From Helicobacter sp. 12S02634-8 (GTDB taxonomy: Bacteria > Campylobacterota > Campylobacteria > Campylobacterales > Helicobacteraceae): 64,000 nt of DNA. Made by a program: the position numbers and the translations under genes. The notes beneath the pieces were generated by a model. That model saw only the letters and a list, made by a program, of their open reading frames with translations, did not search any database and was not told the origin of the DNA. The stretch covers positions 1 through 64,000 of the forward strand of contig NZ_MLAP01000002.1 of assembly GCF_002272865.1 (NCBI RefSeq). The letters run 5' to 3'. Below, one piece after another: positions 28,255-37,184 of this stretch; position 1 is the stretch's first letter; every line of letters starts with the position of its first letter.

Positions 28255-28611
28255 TCAAAATCTCAAATACCCCCTCAAACATCTCAAAAAATCCAGCTCC
28301 AACCCCGCATAAGAGATATTTGCCACCCCCTCTTTAGCGACAAAAATCAACGCGTAATCTTTCAGTTTTTCAAGATGTTTGTTACACATAAATCTTATTC
28401 TTCTCTTAATAAAATTCCGCTTAACAGCCTTGCCAATTTTCCTAGAAACGCTCAGACCTAGCAAAAAATCATCACTCATAAGAGTCTTGCGTGCTGATAA
28501 TAAGCCCTTGTCATCAAGCCTGAGGAGATAGAGAGTGAAATGCTTGGTGTATCTCTTGGAGCCCCGTTTATAGACAATATCAAATTCTTTTTTACTTTTG
28601 AGAGAATCCAC
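28255..28611 (-). CDS. rnpA: Ribonuclease P protein component
   Basis: Protein cofactor of RNase P for tRNA 5' maturation. 118 residues, basic, with LGLSVSRKIGKAVKRNFIKRRIR (the RNR motif region, near residue 65). The start is a GTG at 28611; upstream in frame the reading is closed by the rpmH stop, and no ATG is available, so a non-ATG start is required. It begins 15 bp after rpmH. Confidence 0.94.
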   Translation of the reverse strand: MDSLKSKKEFDIVYKRGSKRYTKHFTLYLLRLDDKGLLSARKTLMSDDFLLGLSVSRKIGKAVKRNFIKRRIRFMCNKHLEKLKDYALIFVAKEGVANISYAGLELDFLRCLRGYLRF

Positions 28612-28626
28612 GCAGCCTAGACCCCA

Positions 28627-28761
28627 TCAGACTGCGAGTCTTCTTCTGCCCCTGCCCCTTCTGGCATTGATAATTTTTCTACCATTTTTAGTTTTCATAC
28701 GCGTGCGAAATCCGTGCGTTCTTTTCTTTGGTGTGTTGTGTGGTTGGTATGTTCGTTTCAT
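28627..28761 (-). CDS. rpmH: Ribosomal protein L34
   Basis: A 44-residue large-subunit protein found by direct reading: [18 protein letters not shown] at the start, then [26 protein letters not shown] at the end (given in two overlapping-free parts). All L34 hallmarks are present. It heads the rpmH-rnpA-yidD-yidC cluster as near bacterial origins, though here no dnaA is adjacent. Confidence 0.97.
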   Translation of the reverse strand: MKRTYQPHNTPKKRTHGFRTRMKTKNGRKIINARRGRGRRRLAV

Positions 28762-28826
28762 TGCTATGCCTTTTGGTTAAAATCAAGCTTATATTATAGT
28801 GATTTTTACTTAAATATACTTTGAAA

Positions 28827-29225
28827 TTATTGGGTTTTGTCCTTATCTTCAACAAGGATATAGAGCTCTTTGAGGTTGTGTGTTTGGAGCAAATCAACTA
28901 CCTTGATGAAGCTATCTAAATTGCTATCTTTATCGCCTTGCAAGATAATGGGCGTGTCTTTGGGAAAGGAGGTGATGGCATTTTTTAATGCATCAAAACT
29001 CACAGCCTTGTTGTCTAAATAATATTTACCTCCATTGGTGATGGCGATATTGACTTGTTTTTTATCAAGCTCTTCTTGGGTGCGTGAGGAGTTTTGATCG
29101 ACTTTTGGGATATTGATAGGGAGCTTGGAAGTCGAAACAAAAGACGCTGTAGTCAGCACAATCACTAAAAGCACCAACACAATATCAATAAAAGGAACGA
29201 GATTCATTGAATCCATTTTTTTCAT
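28827..29225 (-). CDS. exbD: ExbD/TolR-family energy transducer
   Basis: A 132-residue protein with one N-terminal membrane helix containing the key acidic residue (NLVPFIDIVLVLLVIVL, Asp near residue 14) and a periplasmic domain. With ExbB it uses proton motive force to drive TonB or TolA. It follows exbB by 9 bp. No tonB or tolB lies next to it, so the partner (iron uptake or Tol-Pal) cannot be told here. Confidence 0.92.
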   Translation of the reverse strand: MKKMDSMNLVPFIDIVLVLLVIVLTTASFVSTSKLPINIPKVDQNSSRTQEELDKKQVNIAITNGGKYYLDNKAVSFDALKNAITSFPKDTPIILQGDKDSNLDSFIKVVDLLQTHNLKELYILVEDKDKTQ

Positions 29226-29234
29226 TATATGCCT

Positions 29235-29696
29235 TTAGGAATTCTTGTCTAGGCGTTTGGGCGCGTCTTTGACTTGAGTGGGTGGGTTGTGATAAATATC
29301 CCATTTAGTGATGATGATCTCACTTTTTCTGACTAACATATTATAAATAACAATCGAAGGTATAGCCACAATCAGCCCCATACCCGTAGCCTTGAGCGCT
29401 AAGGCCAGCCCTACCATAATGGCTTTGGTATCGACAAAAGAGTGAGAGCCAATGTCTATAAAAGTAATCATGATCCCTGCCACGGTGCCTAAAAGCCCCA
29501 CATAAGGGGCATTAGACCCAATCGTAGCAATCAGTGTCAATCGCTTGTGTAAATCAAGCTCTAACTCCCTTTTATCTGCATAATCATCTACTCGCACCAC
29601 CGCATAAAACCATACTCTCTCAATACCAATAGCCACCACCACAATAGACAAAAATCCCAGAAAAATCAAAATCCCATAATCTAGCCATTCCTTCAT
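29235..29696 (-). CDS. exbB: ExbB/TolQ-family proton channel
   Basis: A 153-residue MotA/TolQ/ExbB protein with three membrane helices; the [17 protein letters not shown] block and [18 protein letters not shown] helix are the channel-lining signatures. Partner of the following exbD. Its ATG overlaps the smpB stop (ATGA). Short form of the family, as in H. pylori HP1445. Confidence 0.92.
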   Translation of the reverse strand: MKEWLDYGILIFLGFLSIVVVAIGIERVWFYAVVRVDDYADKRELELDLHKRLTLIATIGSNAPYVGLLGTVAGIMITFIDIGSHSFVDTKAIMVGLALALKATGMGLIVAIPSIVIYNMLVRKSEIIITKWDIYHNPPTQVKDAPKRLDKNS

Positions 29697-30157
29697 CGCT
29701 CACCCTTATAAAAATTTTTTACACTTGCTTGTGCTTCCCTATCAAGTATCCGTTTTTTGATACTCTCGCGTTTATCGTGTAGATTTTTGCCTTTCACAAG
29801 GGCTATTTGCACCTTTGCTTTATTTTTTTGGTTAAAATACAGCTTCAAAGCCACAATACTCAGCCCCTCCATTCCCACTTTTCCAAAGAGTCTATCGATC
29901 TGCTTGCGATGTAAAAGTAGCTTGCGCTCGCGTCTTTCATCAGGTCTGTAATGTGGGTGGGTCGTATCCAAATAAGAAATATGCACGCCAAACAAAAACG
30001 CTTCATTGCGTATGATTTTGACAAAATTATCCTTGAGATTCACGCGAGCCTTGCGCAAGGCCTTGACTTCTGAGCCTAGCAAGACAATCCCTGCTTCAAG
30101 TGTTTCTAACACCTCATAATCAAACCAAGCCTTTTTGTTTTGAGCAATAGCTAACAA
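29693..30157 (-). CDS. smpB: SsrA-binding protein SmpB
   Basis: Binds tmRNA and brings it to stalled ribosomes. 154 residues with [20 protein letters not shown] (near 28-47), [12 protein letters not shown] and a basic C-terminal tail ([15 protein letters not shown]). Overlaps ispE by 7 bp. The tmRNA gene itself is not in this window. Confidence 0.95.
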   Translation of the reverse strand: MLAIAQNKKAWFDYEVLETLEAGIVLLGSEVKALRKARVNLKDNFVKIIRNEAFLFGVHISYLDTTHPHYRPDERRERKLLLHRKQIDRLFGKVGMEGLSIVALKLYFNQKNKAKVQIALVKGKNLHDKRESIKKRILDREAQASVKNFYKGER

Positions 30158-30939
30158 CCCTGCTCCTTTAAGCGAAAAAAACTACTCCCACTCCCGCTGA
30201 AAAACCACTCTGAGCCTAGGTCTTGATGGATTTCTTTGAGTGCAGGATATGCCATTAGAGCTGCGCAAAACAAATCATTGAGCTCCTCTCTTTGATAAGC
30301 CGATAAAAATTCTATACTGGGCTTGTTTTTTTGCTGCAAAAAGTCAGCAGAAGGCAAGGGCTTTTTGCCAAACATCATATCATATTGTGCATACACAACG
30401 CGTGTATCACAAAAAATATCCGGGACAAAAATCTCAAATGCAGCGCTCTTTTCATCGAATTTCTCTAAAATCTCGCCAATACCAAATACATTTGCGCTCT
30501 CAAACCCACTGGTAAAAAACGCCACATCTGCCCCAACCTTAGAGCCAATCAGGCGCAATGCATCAGCAGAGAGCCCCAGAGCAAACATTTCATTGATTTT
30601 CTGAAGACACACCCCCGCATCAGCACTCCCCCCACCAAGCCCAGCACCTTTGGGAATGCCCTTTTGGACTTCAATATGCAGAGTATCCAATAAATGCGTA
30701 TCTTTCCCTCTAGCGTCTAAAAACCCCTTGAGTGCTAAAATAGCCCTGTAAATCAAGTTTTGAGCTTGCTCGCAGCCAAAATCCCCTTTTAGAGAAAATC
30801 CACTCCCACTTTTGATTGCAATATAATCTTTGACCTCCCCTTGCGCAAGCACAAAACGCGAAAATATCTTGTGATAAGACCCACGAAAGCCTACAATTTT
30901 TAAAAAAATATTTAATTTTGGGAATACTTCAAATATCAA
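30151..30939 (-). CDS. ispE: 4-diphosphocytidyl-2-C-methylerythritol kinase
   Basis: GHMP kinase of the MEP isoprenoid pathway. 262 residues with the ATP loop [14 protein letters not shown] (near 93-106), N-terminal PKLNIFLKI and C-terminal SGSGSSFF. Starts 10 bp after csrA in the csrA-ispE-smpB-exbB-exbD run shared with H. pylori. Confidence 0.95.
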   Translation of the reverse strand: MIFEVFPKLNIFLKIVGFRGSYHKIFSRFVLAQGEVKDYIAIKSGSGFSLKGDFGCEQAQNLIYRAILALKGFLDARGKDTHLLDTLHIEVQKGIPKGAGLGGGSADAGVCLQKINEMFALGLSADALRLIGSKVGADVAFFTSGFESANVFGIGEILEKFDEKSAAFEIFVPDIFCDTRVVYAQYDMMFGKKPLPSADFLQQKNKPSIEFLSAYQREELNDLFCAALMAYPALKEIHQDLGSEWFFSGSGSSFFRLKEQGC

Positions 30940-30949
30940 TGCTGCCTCT

Positions 30950-31180
30950 TTAGTGTTTGATTGCCTTGCCTATAGATGTTAGGGCATCTTTAGCAATGTC
31001 GTTGGAAGCCTTTTTGTTTTCAGAAGTGATGGCCTCTTTGAGTTCAGATCTTAAAATCAATGTATGGGGTGGCGCATCAAAGCCCAATTTCACGCTCCCC
31101 CTGTCGATAGAAATGACCTTAATATGGATATTTTCTCCGATCACAATGCCCTCATCAGCTTTTCTTGATAAAATTAACAT
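30950..31180 (-). CDS. csrA: Carbon storage regulator CsrA
   Basis: A 76-residue post-transcriptional regulator that binds GGA motifs in mRNA leaders; in epsilonproteobacteria it affects flagella and virulence. [18 protein letters not shown] and the [10 protein letters not shown] strand are canonical. Its ATG lies inside the last 26 bp of truB, and the Shine-Dalgarno (AGGATG, 31188-31193) itself contains a GGA that CsrA could bind, allowing autoregulation. No fliW lies adjacent. Confidence 0.95.
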   Translation of the reverse strand: MLILSRKADEGIVIGENIHIKVISIDRGSVKLGFDAPPHTLILRSELKEAITSENKKASNDIAKDALTSIGKAIKH

Positions 31181-32003
31181 TTTTATGCATCCTGTTTAAT
31201 AAATACTTCACGCTTCCCTCTTCTAAAATCTCAATTATAGAAAAAAAATCCTCAAAATTGGCTATATACACACCTGCTTTTTGATTTTCTATCACAAATT
31301 TTCTCCCCAACCAAAGATTTTCTCGTATCAAAGCTGTAGTATCTGTGAGAATAGGATAGTCCAAGACCTCTAAGGGGTCAATGAATCGATGTTCCCCACT
31401 CTTAGAACTCACCCTACCCTCGCTCAAGCGCTCCAAAGAGCTCAACACACCACAAGCCCCCAATCTCTCTGCGATCATCGCTCCCACACTCCGCACATAC
31501 GCCCCCTCAGACACGCAAATACGGAAGCTAATGTAAGGGTGGTTATAACACAAAAGCTCCAAATCAAACACTTGCATTTTAACTTGTTTGAGCTTGACCT
31601 CTGCCCCTGCCCTAGCTAATGCATAAGCTCTTTTGCCTTGTATTTTTTTAGCACTATAAATTGGCGGGGTGTAAGTGATCTCGCCACGCAAAGAAGCTAA
31701 AACTTCAAGAATCTGACTTTGAGAAAACGCATTTAGCACAGACACAGAAACAATATTTTCTGTATCCAAGCTCAAGCTCTCTGCCCCCAACCACAAAGTC
31801 GCCTCATAGACCTTGGGTGTTTTGGTGATGAAGGGGAAAAGTCTTGTATAGCTCCCAAACCCCACAATCACATTACCTCTAGCAAAGGGATCTAATGTGC
31901 CTGAATAGCCGGCCTTTTTGACTCCATAGAGCCTTTTGAGATGGCACAAAAAACGATTGCAAGAAATTTGTGCTGGTTTGTATGCTCCCATCAATGCGTC
32001 CAA
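31155..32003 (-). CDS. truB: tRNA pseudouridine-55 synthase
   Basis: Makes pseudouridine 55 in the T-loop of tRNAs. 282 residues with [15 protein letters not shown] carrying the catalytic Asp, [21 protein letters not shown] and [12 protein letters not shown] at 32003 is 7 bp from AAAGGAG and yields DALMGAYKP, the family-like start; the upstream ATG (32033) would put the Shine-Dalgarno inside the gene. Overlaps csrA by 26 bp. Divergent from cetB. Confidence 0.93.
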   Translation of the reverse strand: MDALMGAYKPAQISCNRFLCHLKRLYGVKKAGYSGTLDPFARGNVIVGFGSYTRLFPFITKTPKVYEATLWLGAESLSLDTENIVSVSVLNAFSQSQILEVLASLRGEITYTPPIYSAKKIQGKRAYALARAGAEVKLKQVKMQVFDLELLCYNHPYISFRICVSEGAYVRSVGAMIAERLGACGVLSSLERLSEGRVSSKSGEHRFIDPLEVLDYPILTDTTALIRENLWLGRKFVIENQKAGVYIANFEDFFSIIEILEEGSVKYLLNRMHKNVNFIKKS

Positions 32004-32141
32004 ATATTGACTCCTTTCATTTCCATTATTCAAGCTTTAAATTGAATCCACTATCTATAATTCTTACTCACAATTCTCTTGATTTTCTTGTTTCCCTTTG
32101 CAAAATAATAGGGCATAATAAGAAACAAAAAGGAGAAGCTA

Positions 32142-32684
32142 TTGATGGATCAAGAATTAATCTTAGCCCCTGATACCCTCATCACCTCAAAAACTGACCT
32201 CAAAGGCCATATCACCTATTGCAATAAAGATTTTCTGCAATATTCCAAATACCAAGAAAGCGAGCTCCTTGGCAAGCCCCATAATATCATCAGACACCCT
32301 GATATGCCAAAAAGTGTATTCAAGCTCCTATGGGACTATATCCAAAAAGGCCAAGAGATTTTTGCCTTTGTCAAAAACAAAAACAAATACGGGGAATTTT
32401 ATTGGGTTTTTGCCAATATCACTCCTAGCTTTGACACACAAGGCAATATTATCGGGTATTACTCTGTGCGGCGCAAGCCAAATCCCACTGCGCTCACAGA
32501 TATAGCTGCAATCTATACCCAGCTAAAGGGCATTGAAAAGACTGAAAATATCACAGGTGGCATGCAATGGCTCCAACAACTCACTCAAAAAGCAGCAAAG
32601 CCCTACAATCAGATAATTCTTGAAATGCAAATGGCTTGTGGGGGTCTTGAGCCAATGCAATCTGAGCCAATTCAAGCAGATTAA
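32142..32684 (+). CDS. cetB: PAS-domain energy taxis sensor CetB
   Basis: A soluble protein of about 180 residues consisting essentially of one Aer-type PAS domain (residues ~10-125): [40 protein letters not shown] and YYSVRRKP, the pattern that holds FAD in Aer. In C. jejuni such a protein (CetB) works with a separate receptor, CetA, to sense redox state; here the CetA-like gene follows 11 bp later. Start is TTG 32142 (7 bp from AAGGAG) or ATG 32145. Confidence 0.88.
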   Translation: MMDQELILAPDTLITSKTDLKGHITYCNKDFLQYSKYQESELLGKPHNIIRHPDMPKSVFKLLWDYIQKGQEIFAFVKNKNKYGEFYWVFANITPSFDTQGNIIGYYSVRRKPNPTALTDIAAIYTQLKGIEKTENITGGMQWLQQLTQKAAKPYNQIILEMQMACGGLEPMQSEPIQAD

Positions 32685-32695
32685 AAAGGATTTTT

Positions 32696-34108
32696 ATGCA
32701 AACAAAACTCTCTGCTATCACCATCGCCCTCTCCCTCATGGGATTGATTGGCAGTATTTTTTTCTGCCCAGCAGCAAATGGGATATGGAGTGGGATATGG
32801 ATTGGCGGTATTTTTATCATCATTATCCTCTCACAAGCACTCCAAATCATCAAAAACAAAAAAGACACAGCTATCATACAAAAGATTGCACACCTATCCT
32901 CCCAGCTCATACAAGGGAACTTTGAAGGACGGATCACGCGCATACAAGGGAGTCAAAATCTCACTACAATCGCCCATAATCTCAATGACACACTCGATCA
33001 TTTAGAAGCATTTTTGCGTGAAATCAAGGCCACTATTGAAGCATCGGGCAAAAATGAATTCTGGCGTGAGGGGATTGCCCTAGGGCTCAAAGGGACTTTT
33101 TATCAAAATATCCATAATATCAATCAAATCTTAGAAAATATCAAGAAAAACTACCAGCAAAATACCAAAAACGCCCTCTCTAAATCCTTGATGGATACTA
33201 ACTTAGAAAACCAGAACAACCATCTCTCAAAAATCTCTAACGAACTCGGGGCAGATATTGAGCTCATGCATAGTATCGATAAGCAAATCCAAACCATCAA
33301 AGCCCTCTCAAACACGAGCAAAAATGAAGTGATTTCTGTGACAGAATCTATCAACAATCTCATAGACTTAATGCACCAAAGCAATGCAGCAATCAGTGGC
33401 TTTGCCCAAAAATCCCAAGACATCGGCAATGTTATCGAACTCATTATTGATATTGCCACACAAACCAATCTCCTAGCCCTCAATGCCAGCATAGAAGCTG
33501 CAAGAGCAGGAGAGCACGGCAAAGGCTTTGCAGTCGTTGCTAATGAAATCAGAAAGCTCGCTGAAAAGACCCATAAAGCCACCAACGAAATTTCCATCGC
33601 TATCCAAACCATGCAGCAAGAAGTCGATAGTATCCAAACAAGCTCTGAAGCAATCTATAAAATCGCTAGCACCTCTCAAGATAAGGTCACCCAATTCAAT
33701 GCTGTGTTTGAAGATATGGAGCAAAATAGCAACCAGCTCTCTGAAGTCTTCATACACCTCTCCCAATACCTCACGCTCTCTATCACAAAGCTTGACCATA
33801 TCGCATACAAATCAGACATCTATCTCCATCTCAACCACCAAGCCTCAAAAGAAATCCCAGACAAAAACCCCATCTCCCCGCTATTAGACAACCAAGAAAG
33901 CAAAGAAATCCTAACAAAACTATGCACGCAAGAAGAATTAGAGCGCTTTGAAGAACAAATCTCCAAACACTCTCAAGACGCACTCAACGCCACTGCAGAG
34001 ATGATCACAACCGATATTGCCACAACCATCATTGCAAATATCCAAGCACTCGAAGCCTTAAGCAAGCAGCTGTTTGCTCGATTAGAAGTCCATCACGCAT
34101 CGACATAA
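32696..34108 (+). CDS. cetA: Methyl-accepting chemotaxis protein CetA-like
   Basis: A 470-residue receptor without a periplasmic ligand domain: two close hydrophobic helices (residues ~5-22 and ~30-50), a HAMP-like linker (~60-120), then the cytoplasmic signalling hairpin with the conserved tip [20 protein letters not shown] (near 259-278) that binds CheA/CheW. Its input probably comes from the PAS protein CetB encoded just upstream. The C-terminal [10 protein letters not shown] and closing His pair hint at a degenerate zinc-binding (CZB) tail. AAAGGA precedes the ATG. Confidence 0.88.
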   Translation: MQTKLSAITIALSLMGLIGSIFFCPAANGIWSGIWIGGIFIIIILSQALQIIKNKKDTAIIQKIAHLSSQLIQGNFEGRITRIQGSQNLTTIAHNLNDTLDHLEAFLREIKATIEASGKNEFWREGIALGLKGTFYQNIHNINQILENIKKNYQQNTKNALSKSLMDTNLENQNNHLSKISNELGADIELMHSIDKQIQTIKALSNTSKNEVISVTESINNLIDLMHQSNAAISGFAQKSQDIGNVIELIIDIATQTNLLALNASIEAARAGEHGKGFAVVANEIRKLAEKTHKATNEISIAIQTMQQEVDSIQTSSEAIYKIASTSQDKVTQFNAVFEDMEQNSNQLSEVFIHLSQYLTLSITKLDHIAYKSDIYLHLNHQASKEIPDKNPISPLLDNQESKEILTKLCTQEELERFEEQISKHSQDALNATAEMITTDIATTIIANIQALEALSKQLFARLEVHHAST

Positions 34109-34185
34109 AAATAAACAAAAATAGAATTATAAAAATAGAGATAAAGACAAGATTACAAAACCCCCAAACACTAGCTAGCATAGCC

Positions 34186-34845
34186 TTAAAGAGATTGCAA
34201 AAATAGCTTGGCTTCTTGCAAGGCCTTGCGTCTGTGAGAAATTTGATTTTTTTCAAAAGCCTCCATCTCCCCTAATGTGCGCTCAAAACCCAAAGGGACA
34301 AATATCCCATCATAGCCAAAGCCATTTTGCCCCCTTGGAGTATCCACCACCAAGCCCTCTAGCTCGCCCCGTGTGAGTTTTTCTATATATTTTCCTTTGA
34401 CACACCCCACAAGAGCAATCGCAGCCACAAAAGTCGCTGCTGAAGAGTGGATGGATTTTTGATGCAATTCTTTGATGACACAAGCGATATTTTCTTTATC
34501 GCTAGCATTTTGTATGGGCTTTGGGCTATCTTTAGAAATATTTGCAGGGCTTAGATACGCATACCGTGCGCTATAAATACCCGGCCTCCCTGCTAGCGCT
34601 CCAACACACAGCCCACTATCATCAGCTAGCACAAACCCATCGCCCCTCCCCTCGCCTAAAGCGCGATAAAATGCCCTGGCCTTTATCAGTGCATTTTCCT
34701 CAAAGCTTTCTCCATTTTCCTCCACTTCAAGCCCCCTAAAGCCCTCAAAGTTAGCAATGGTATCAAACCCACTAAAAATCTGTTGGATTTCTTGGGTCTT
34801 GCCTGCATTAGAACTCCCAATCCATATTTTTATCTTTTCTTGCAA
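34186..34845 (-). CDS. rdgB: Non-canonical purine NTP pyrophosphatase (RdgB/HAM1)
   Basis: Hydrolyses ITP, dITP and XTP to keep deaminated purines out of nucleic acids. 219 residues with GSSNAGKTQEIQQIF at the start, FVLADDSGLCVGALAGRPGIYSARY split across ~90-112 and FGYDGIFVP plus the SHRRKAL tail. TTG 34845 lies 7 bp after AAAAGG and gives the family N-terminus; an ATG at 34887 adds 14 unconserved residues. Divergent from the MFS gene, with overlapping -10 boxes. Confidence 0.93.
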   Translation of the reverse strand: MQEKIKIWIGSSNAGKTQEIQQIFSGFDTIANFEGFRGLEVEENGESFEENALIKARAFYRALGEGRGDGFVLADDSGLCVGALAGRPGIYSARYAYLSPANISKDSPKPIQNASDKENIACVIKELHQKSIHSSAATFVAAIALVGCVKGKYIEKLTRGELEGLVVDTPRGQNGFGYDGIFVPLGFERTLGEMEAFEKNQISHRRKALQEAKLFLQSL

Positions 34846-34898
34846 ATTCTTGCCTTTTTTATAGGGTCTTTTCTCAAAATCTATCAATCTTTTTTAGC

Positions 34899-34908
34899 TA
34901 TAATCATA
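34899..34908. promoter_or_regulatory. Overlapping divergent -10 boxes for rdgB and the MFS gene
   Basis: Plus-strand TATAAT (34899-34904) and minus-strand TATGAT (34903-34908) overlap inside the symmetric GCTAT-AATC-ATAGC. Each sits 40-60 bp before a start codon on its strand, so one short element may serve both directions. Confidence 0.5.
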
Positions 34909-34946
34909 GCAAAACAATCTATATTCTATTTTAAAAAGGTTTGATA

Positions 34947-36287
34947 ATGATAAAAACTACCCTCCCTCTTACAGGGATTGCTGCACTCAGATTTTTAGGA
35001 CTCTTCATCGTTTTGCCTGTCATCTCATTGTATGCCACTAGCTTCAATGCCTCTCCGCTCATGCTAGGACTTGCTGTAGGGGGTGCTTATCTCACGCAAG
35101 TCATCTTCCAGACCCCCATTGGCATTGCTAGTGATTTATACAATCGTAAAACCATCGTAATGCTCGGGCTTTTTGTTTTTATGATAGGCTCTGTCATCTG
35201 TGCTTTTGCGCACAATATCGAGCTGCTTGTCATCGGCAGGCTGATTCAAGGAGCAGGCGCTGTAGGCGGGGTGGTGAGTGCGCAAATTAGCGACTTGGTT
35301 AAAGAAGAGCAGCGCACAAAGGCAATGGCGATTATGGGTGGAGGGATTTTTGCAAGCTTTACTCTTGCAATGCTAATTGGTCCTATCATCGGAGCGAGCT
35401 TTGGAGCAAATTGGCTTTTTGGTATCACAGCGTTTTTGACACTATGTTCGATGGTCTTGCTCTATACAAAAGTCCCCAACACACCTAAAATCACCTATTC
35501 ATTTGAGGGCAAACCCCAATGGAAAGGCGCTTTAAAAGACAAAAACCTCTGGATCATCAACTGCAGCTCTTTGCTAGAAAAAATGCTAATGACCCTCATC
35601 TTTGTCATCATTCCCCTAGTCATCGTCCAAGACTTTGGCTTCACAGAAGAGGGATTATGGAAAATCTACACCCCAGGGGCAATATTAGGAATCCTAGCGA
35701 TGGCGCCTGCAAGTATCATTGCTGAAAAATACGGAAAAGCTAAATTTGTGATGTCTTATGGTGTGCTATTGTTCTTAATCGCTTATGCCTGCATTGCCTT
35801 TTCAGATACCCACCCCTCTGAGCCTAAAATCTGGCTTTTTATCACAGGGATTATGATATTTTTTATCGGTTTTGCGACCTTAGAACCCATCATGCAATCC
35901 CTAGCGAGCAAATACGCTAAAGCCCATCAAAGAGGGGCTGCTCTAGGGATTTTCACTACTTATGGCTATATCGGCTCTTTTATCGGAGGGACAGCAGGGG
36001 GCGTATTGTATCATCTATGGGGGATAGAGATACTTGCCTTGGTGGTCGTGTGTTTGTGTGTCTTTTGGATCATCACACTTTTATTTTTACACAACCCTGC
36101 CAAACAAAAAAACATCTACCTCCCCACTCAAGACTACTATCCAGACAAATTCAAAGCTATCAGTGGGCTTGAGGGAATCATTGAGTGGTATATCAATGAG
36201 AGTGAAAAAATAATCATTGTAAAATACGATGCCCAAAAATACACAGAAAACCAAATCTTACAACTATGCCAACCATTTAAAAAATAA
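34947..36287 (+). CDS. MFS transporter with C-terminal cytoplasmic domain (YajR-like)
   Basis: A 446-residue major facilitator protein with 12 helices; motif A reads GIASDLYNRKTIVML after helix 2 and GRLIQGAGAVGG is the antiporter-type motif. After helix 12 a soluble tail of about 60 residues (GLEGIIEWYINESEKIIIVKYD) resembles the YAM domain of E. coli YajR. Export of an unknown compound is likely. ATG 34947 is 7 bp from AAAAAGG. ttcA follows 12 bp later. Confidence 0.85.
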   Translation: MIKTTLPLTGIAALRFLGLFIVLPVISLYATSFNASPLMLGLAVGGAYLTQVIFQTPIGIASDLYNRKTIVMLGLFVFMIGSVICAFAHNIELLVIGRLIQGAGAVGGVVSAQISDLVKEEQRTKAMAIMGGGIFASFTLAMLIGPIIGASFGANWLFGITAFLTLCSMVLLYTKVPNTPKITYSFEGKPQWKGALKDKNLWIINCSSLLEKMLMTLIFVIIPLVIVQDFGFTEEGLWKIYTPGAILGILAMAPASIIAEKYGKAKFVMSYGVLLFLIAYACIAFSDTHPSEPKIWLFITGIMIFFIGFATLEPIMQSLASKYAKAHQRGAALGIFTTYGYIGSFIGGTAGGVLYHLWGIEILALVVVCLCVFWIITLLFLHNPAKQKNIYLPTQDYYPDKFKAISGLEGIIEWYINESEKIIIVKYDAQKYTENQILQLCQPFKK

Positions 36288-36299
36288 GGACACACCCCA

Positions 36300-37091
36300 A
36301 TGGAGCAAACAACTGCAAACACCAAACCCAAAAAATATGAAATCAGCAAAAAAATCCTCAATATCGTCGGCAGAACCAACGCAGAATATGGTCTGATCCA
36401 AGAGGGCGATAAGGTATTGTTGGGCTTGAGCGGAGGGAAAGACTCGATCCTTTTGGCTTGTGTGCTAGAGAGAATGTATCGGCACGCCCCTTTTCATTTT
36501 GAATTCAAAGCAGTCACGATCCATTATGGTCTGGGCGAAAACTTTGAGTGGCTCTCTGAATTATGCACACTCCAAGGTATCCCCCATGAAATCTGCTATA
36601 CCTCTATCGCAGATACAATCAAAGAAAAACGGCGCGAGGGGAGTTCTTATTGCAGTTTTTGCTCTCGTATGCGCCGTGGATCTCTCTATAGCAAGGCACT
36701 TGAAATGGGCTATAACAAAGTCGCTATCGCCCATCATCTCGATGATGCTGCTGAGAGCTTTTTTATGAACCTTACTTATAATGGTGCTTTGAGGAGCATG
36801 CCCCCTATTTATCGAGCCGAAAACGGCATAGAAGTCATCAGACCCCTCATACACATACGCGAACGACAGAGCATTGATTTTGTTACATCACAAAACATAC
36901 TGACAGCACCTGATTGCAACTGCCCTGCCAAACAGCCCGATTCAGACAAACCCCCTATCGCTAGAGGAGCGACAAAAAATCTTCTCACACAAATGGAAGC
37001 GACCAATCCTGAGTTTTTCAAATCTCTCAAAAACGCCTTTTGCAACTTGCACGCACAGACTTTCAGCGATAAACAATACTTTGAACACTAA
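36300..37091 (+). CDS. ttcA: tRNA 2-thiocytidine biosynthesis protein TtcA-like
   Basis: A PP-loop ATPase of 263 residues thought to thiolate C32 of some tRNAs using an iron-sulfur cluster. GLSGGKDS (near 41) is the PP-loop, YCSFCSRMRRG (near 118) and the DCNCP cluster (near 204) supply cysteines. A close PP-loop paralogue with another RNA substrate remains possible. Begins 12 bp after the MFS gene and is convergent with the Maf gene. Confidence 0.87.
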   Translation: MEQTTANTKPKKYEISKKILNIVGRTNAEYGLIQEGDKVLLGLSGGKDSILLACVLERMYRHAPFHFEFKAVTIHYGLGENFEWLSELCTLQGIPHEICYTSIADTIKEKRREGSSYCSFCSRMRRGSLYSKALEMGYNKVAIAHHLDDAAESFFMNLTYNGALRSMPPIYRAENGIEVIRPLIHIRERQSIDFVTSQNILTAPDCNCPAKQPDSDKPPIARGATKNLLTQMEATNPEFFKSLKNAFCNLHAQTFSDKQYFEH

Positions 37092-37184
37092 AGCTAGATT
37101 TTACCACCCCCATTAGCCCCATCAAACCCCTCCAAACAAACCTCTCCAAGCAGACCCCTCCAAGCCCTATAGACAGCTGATATT

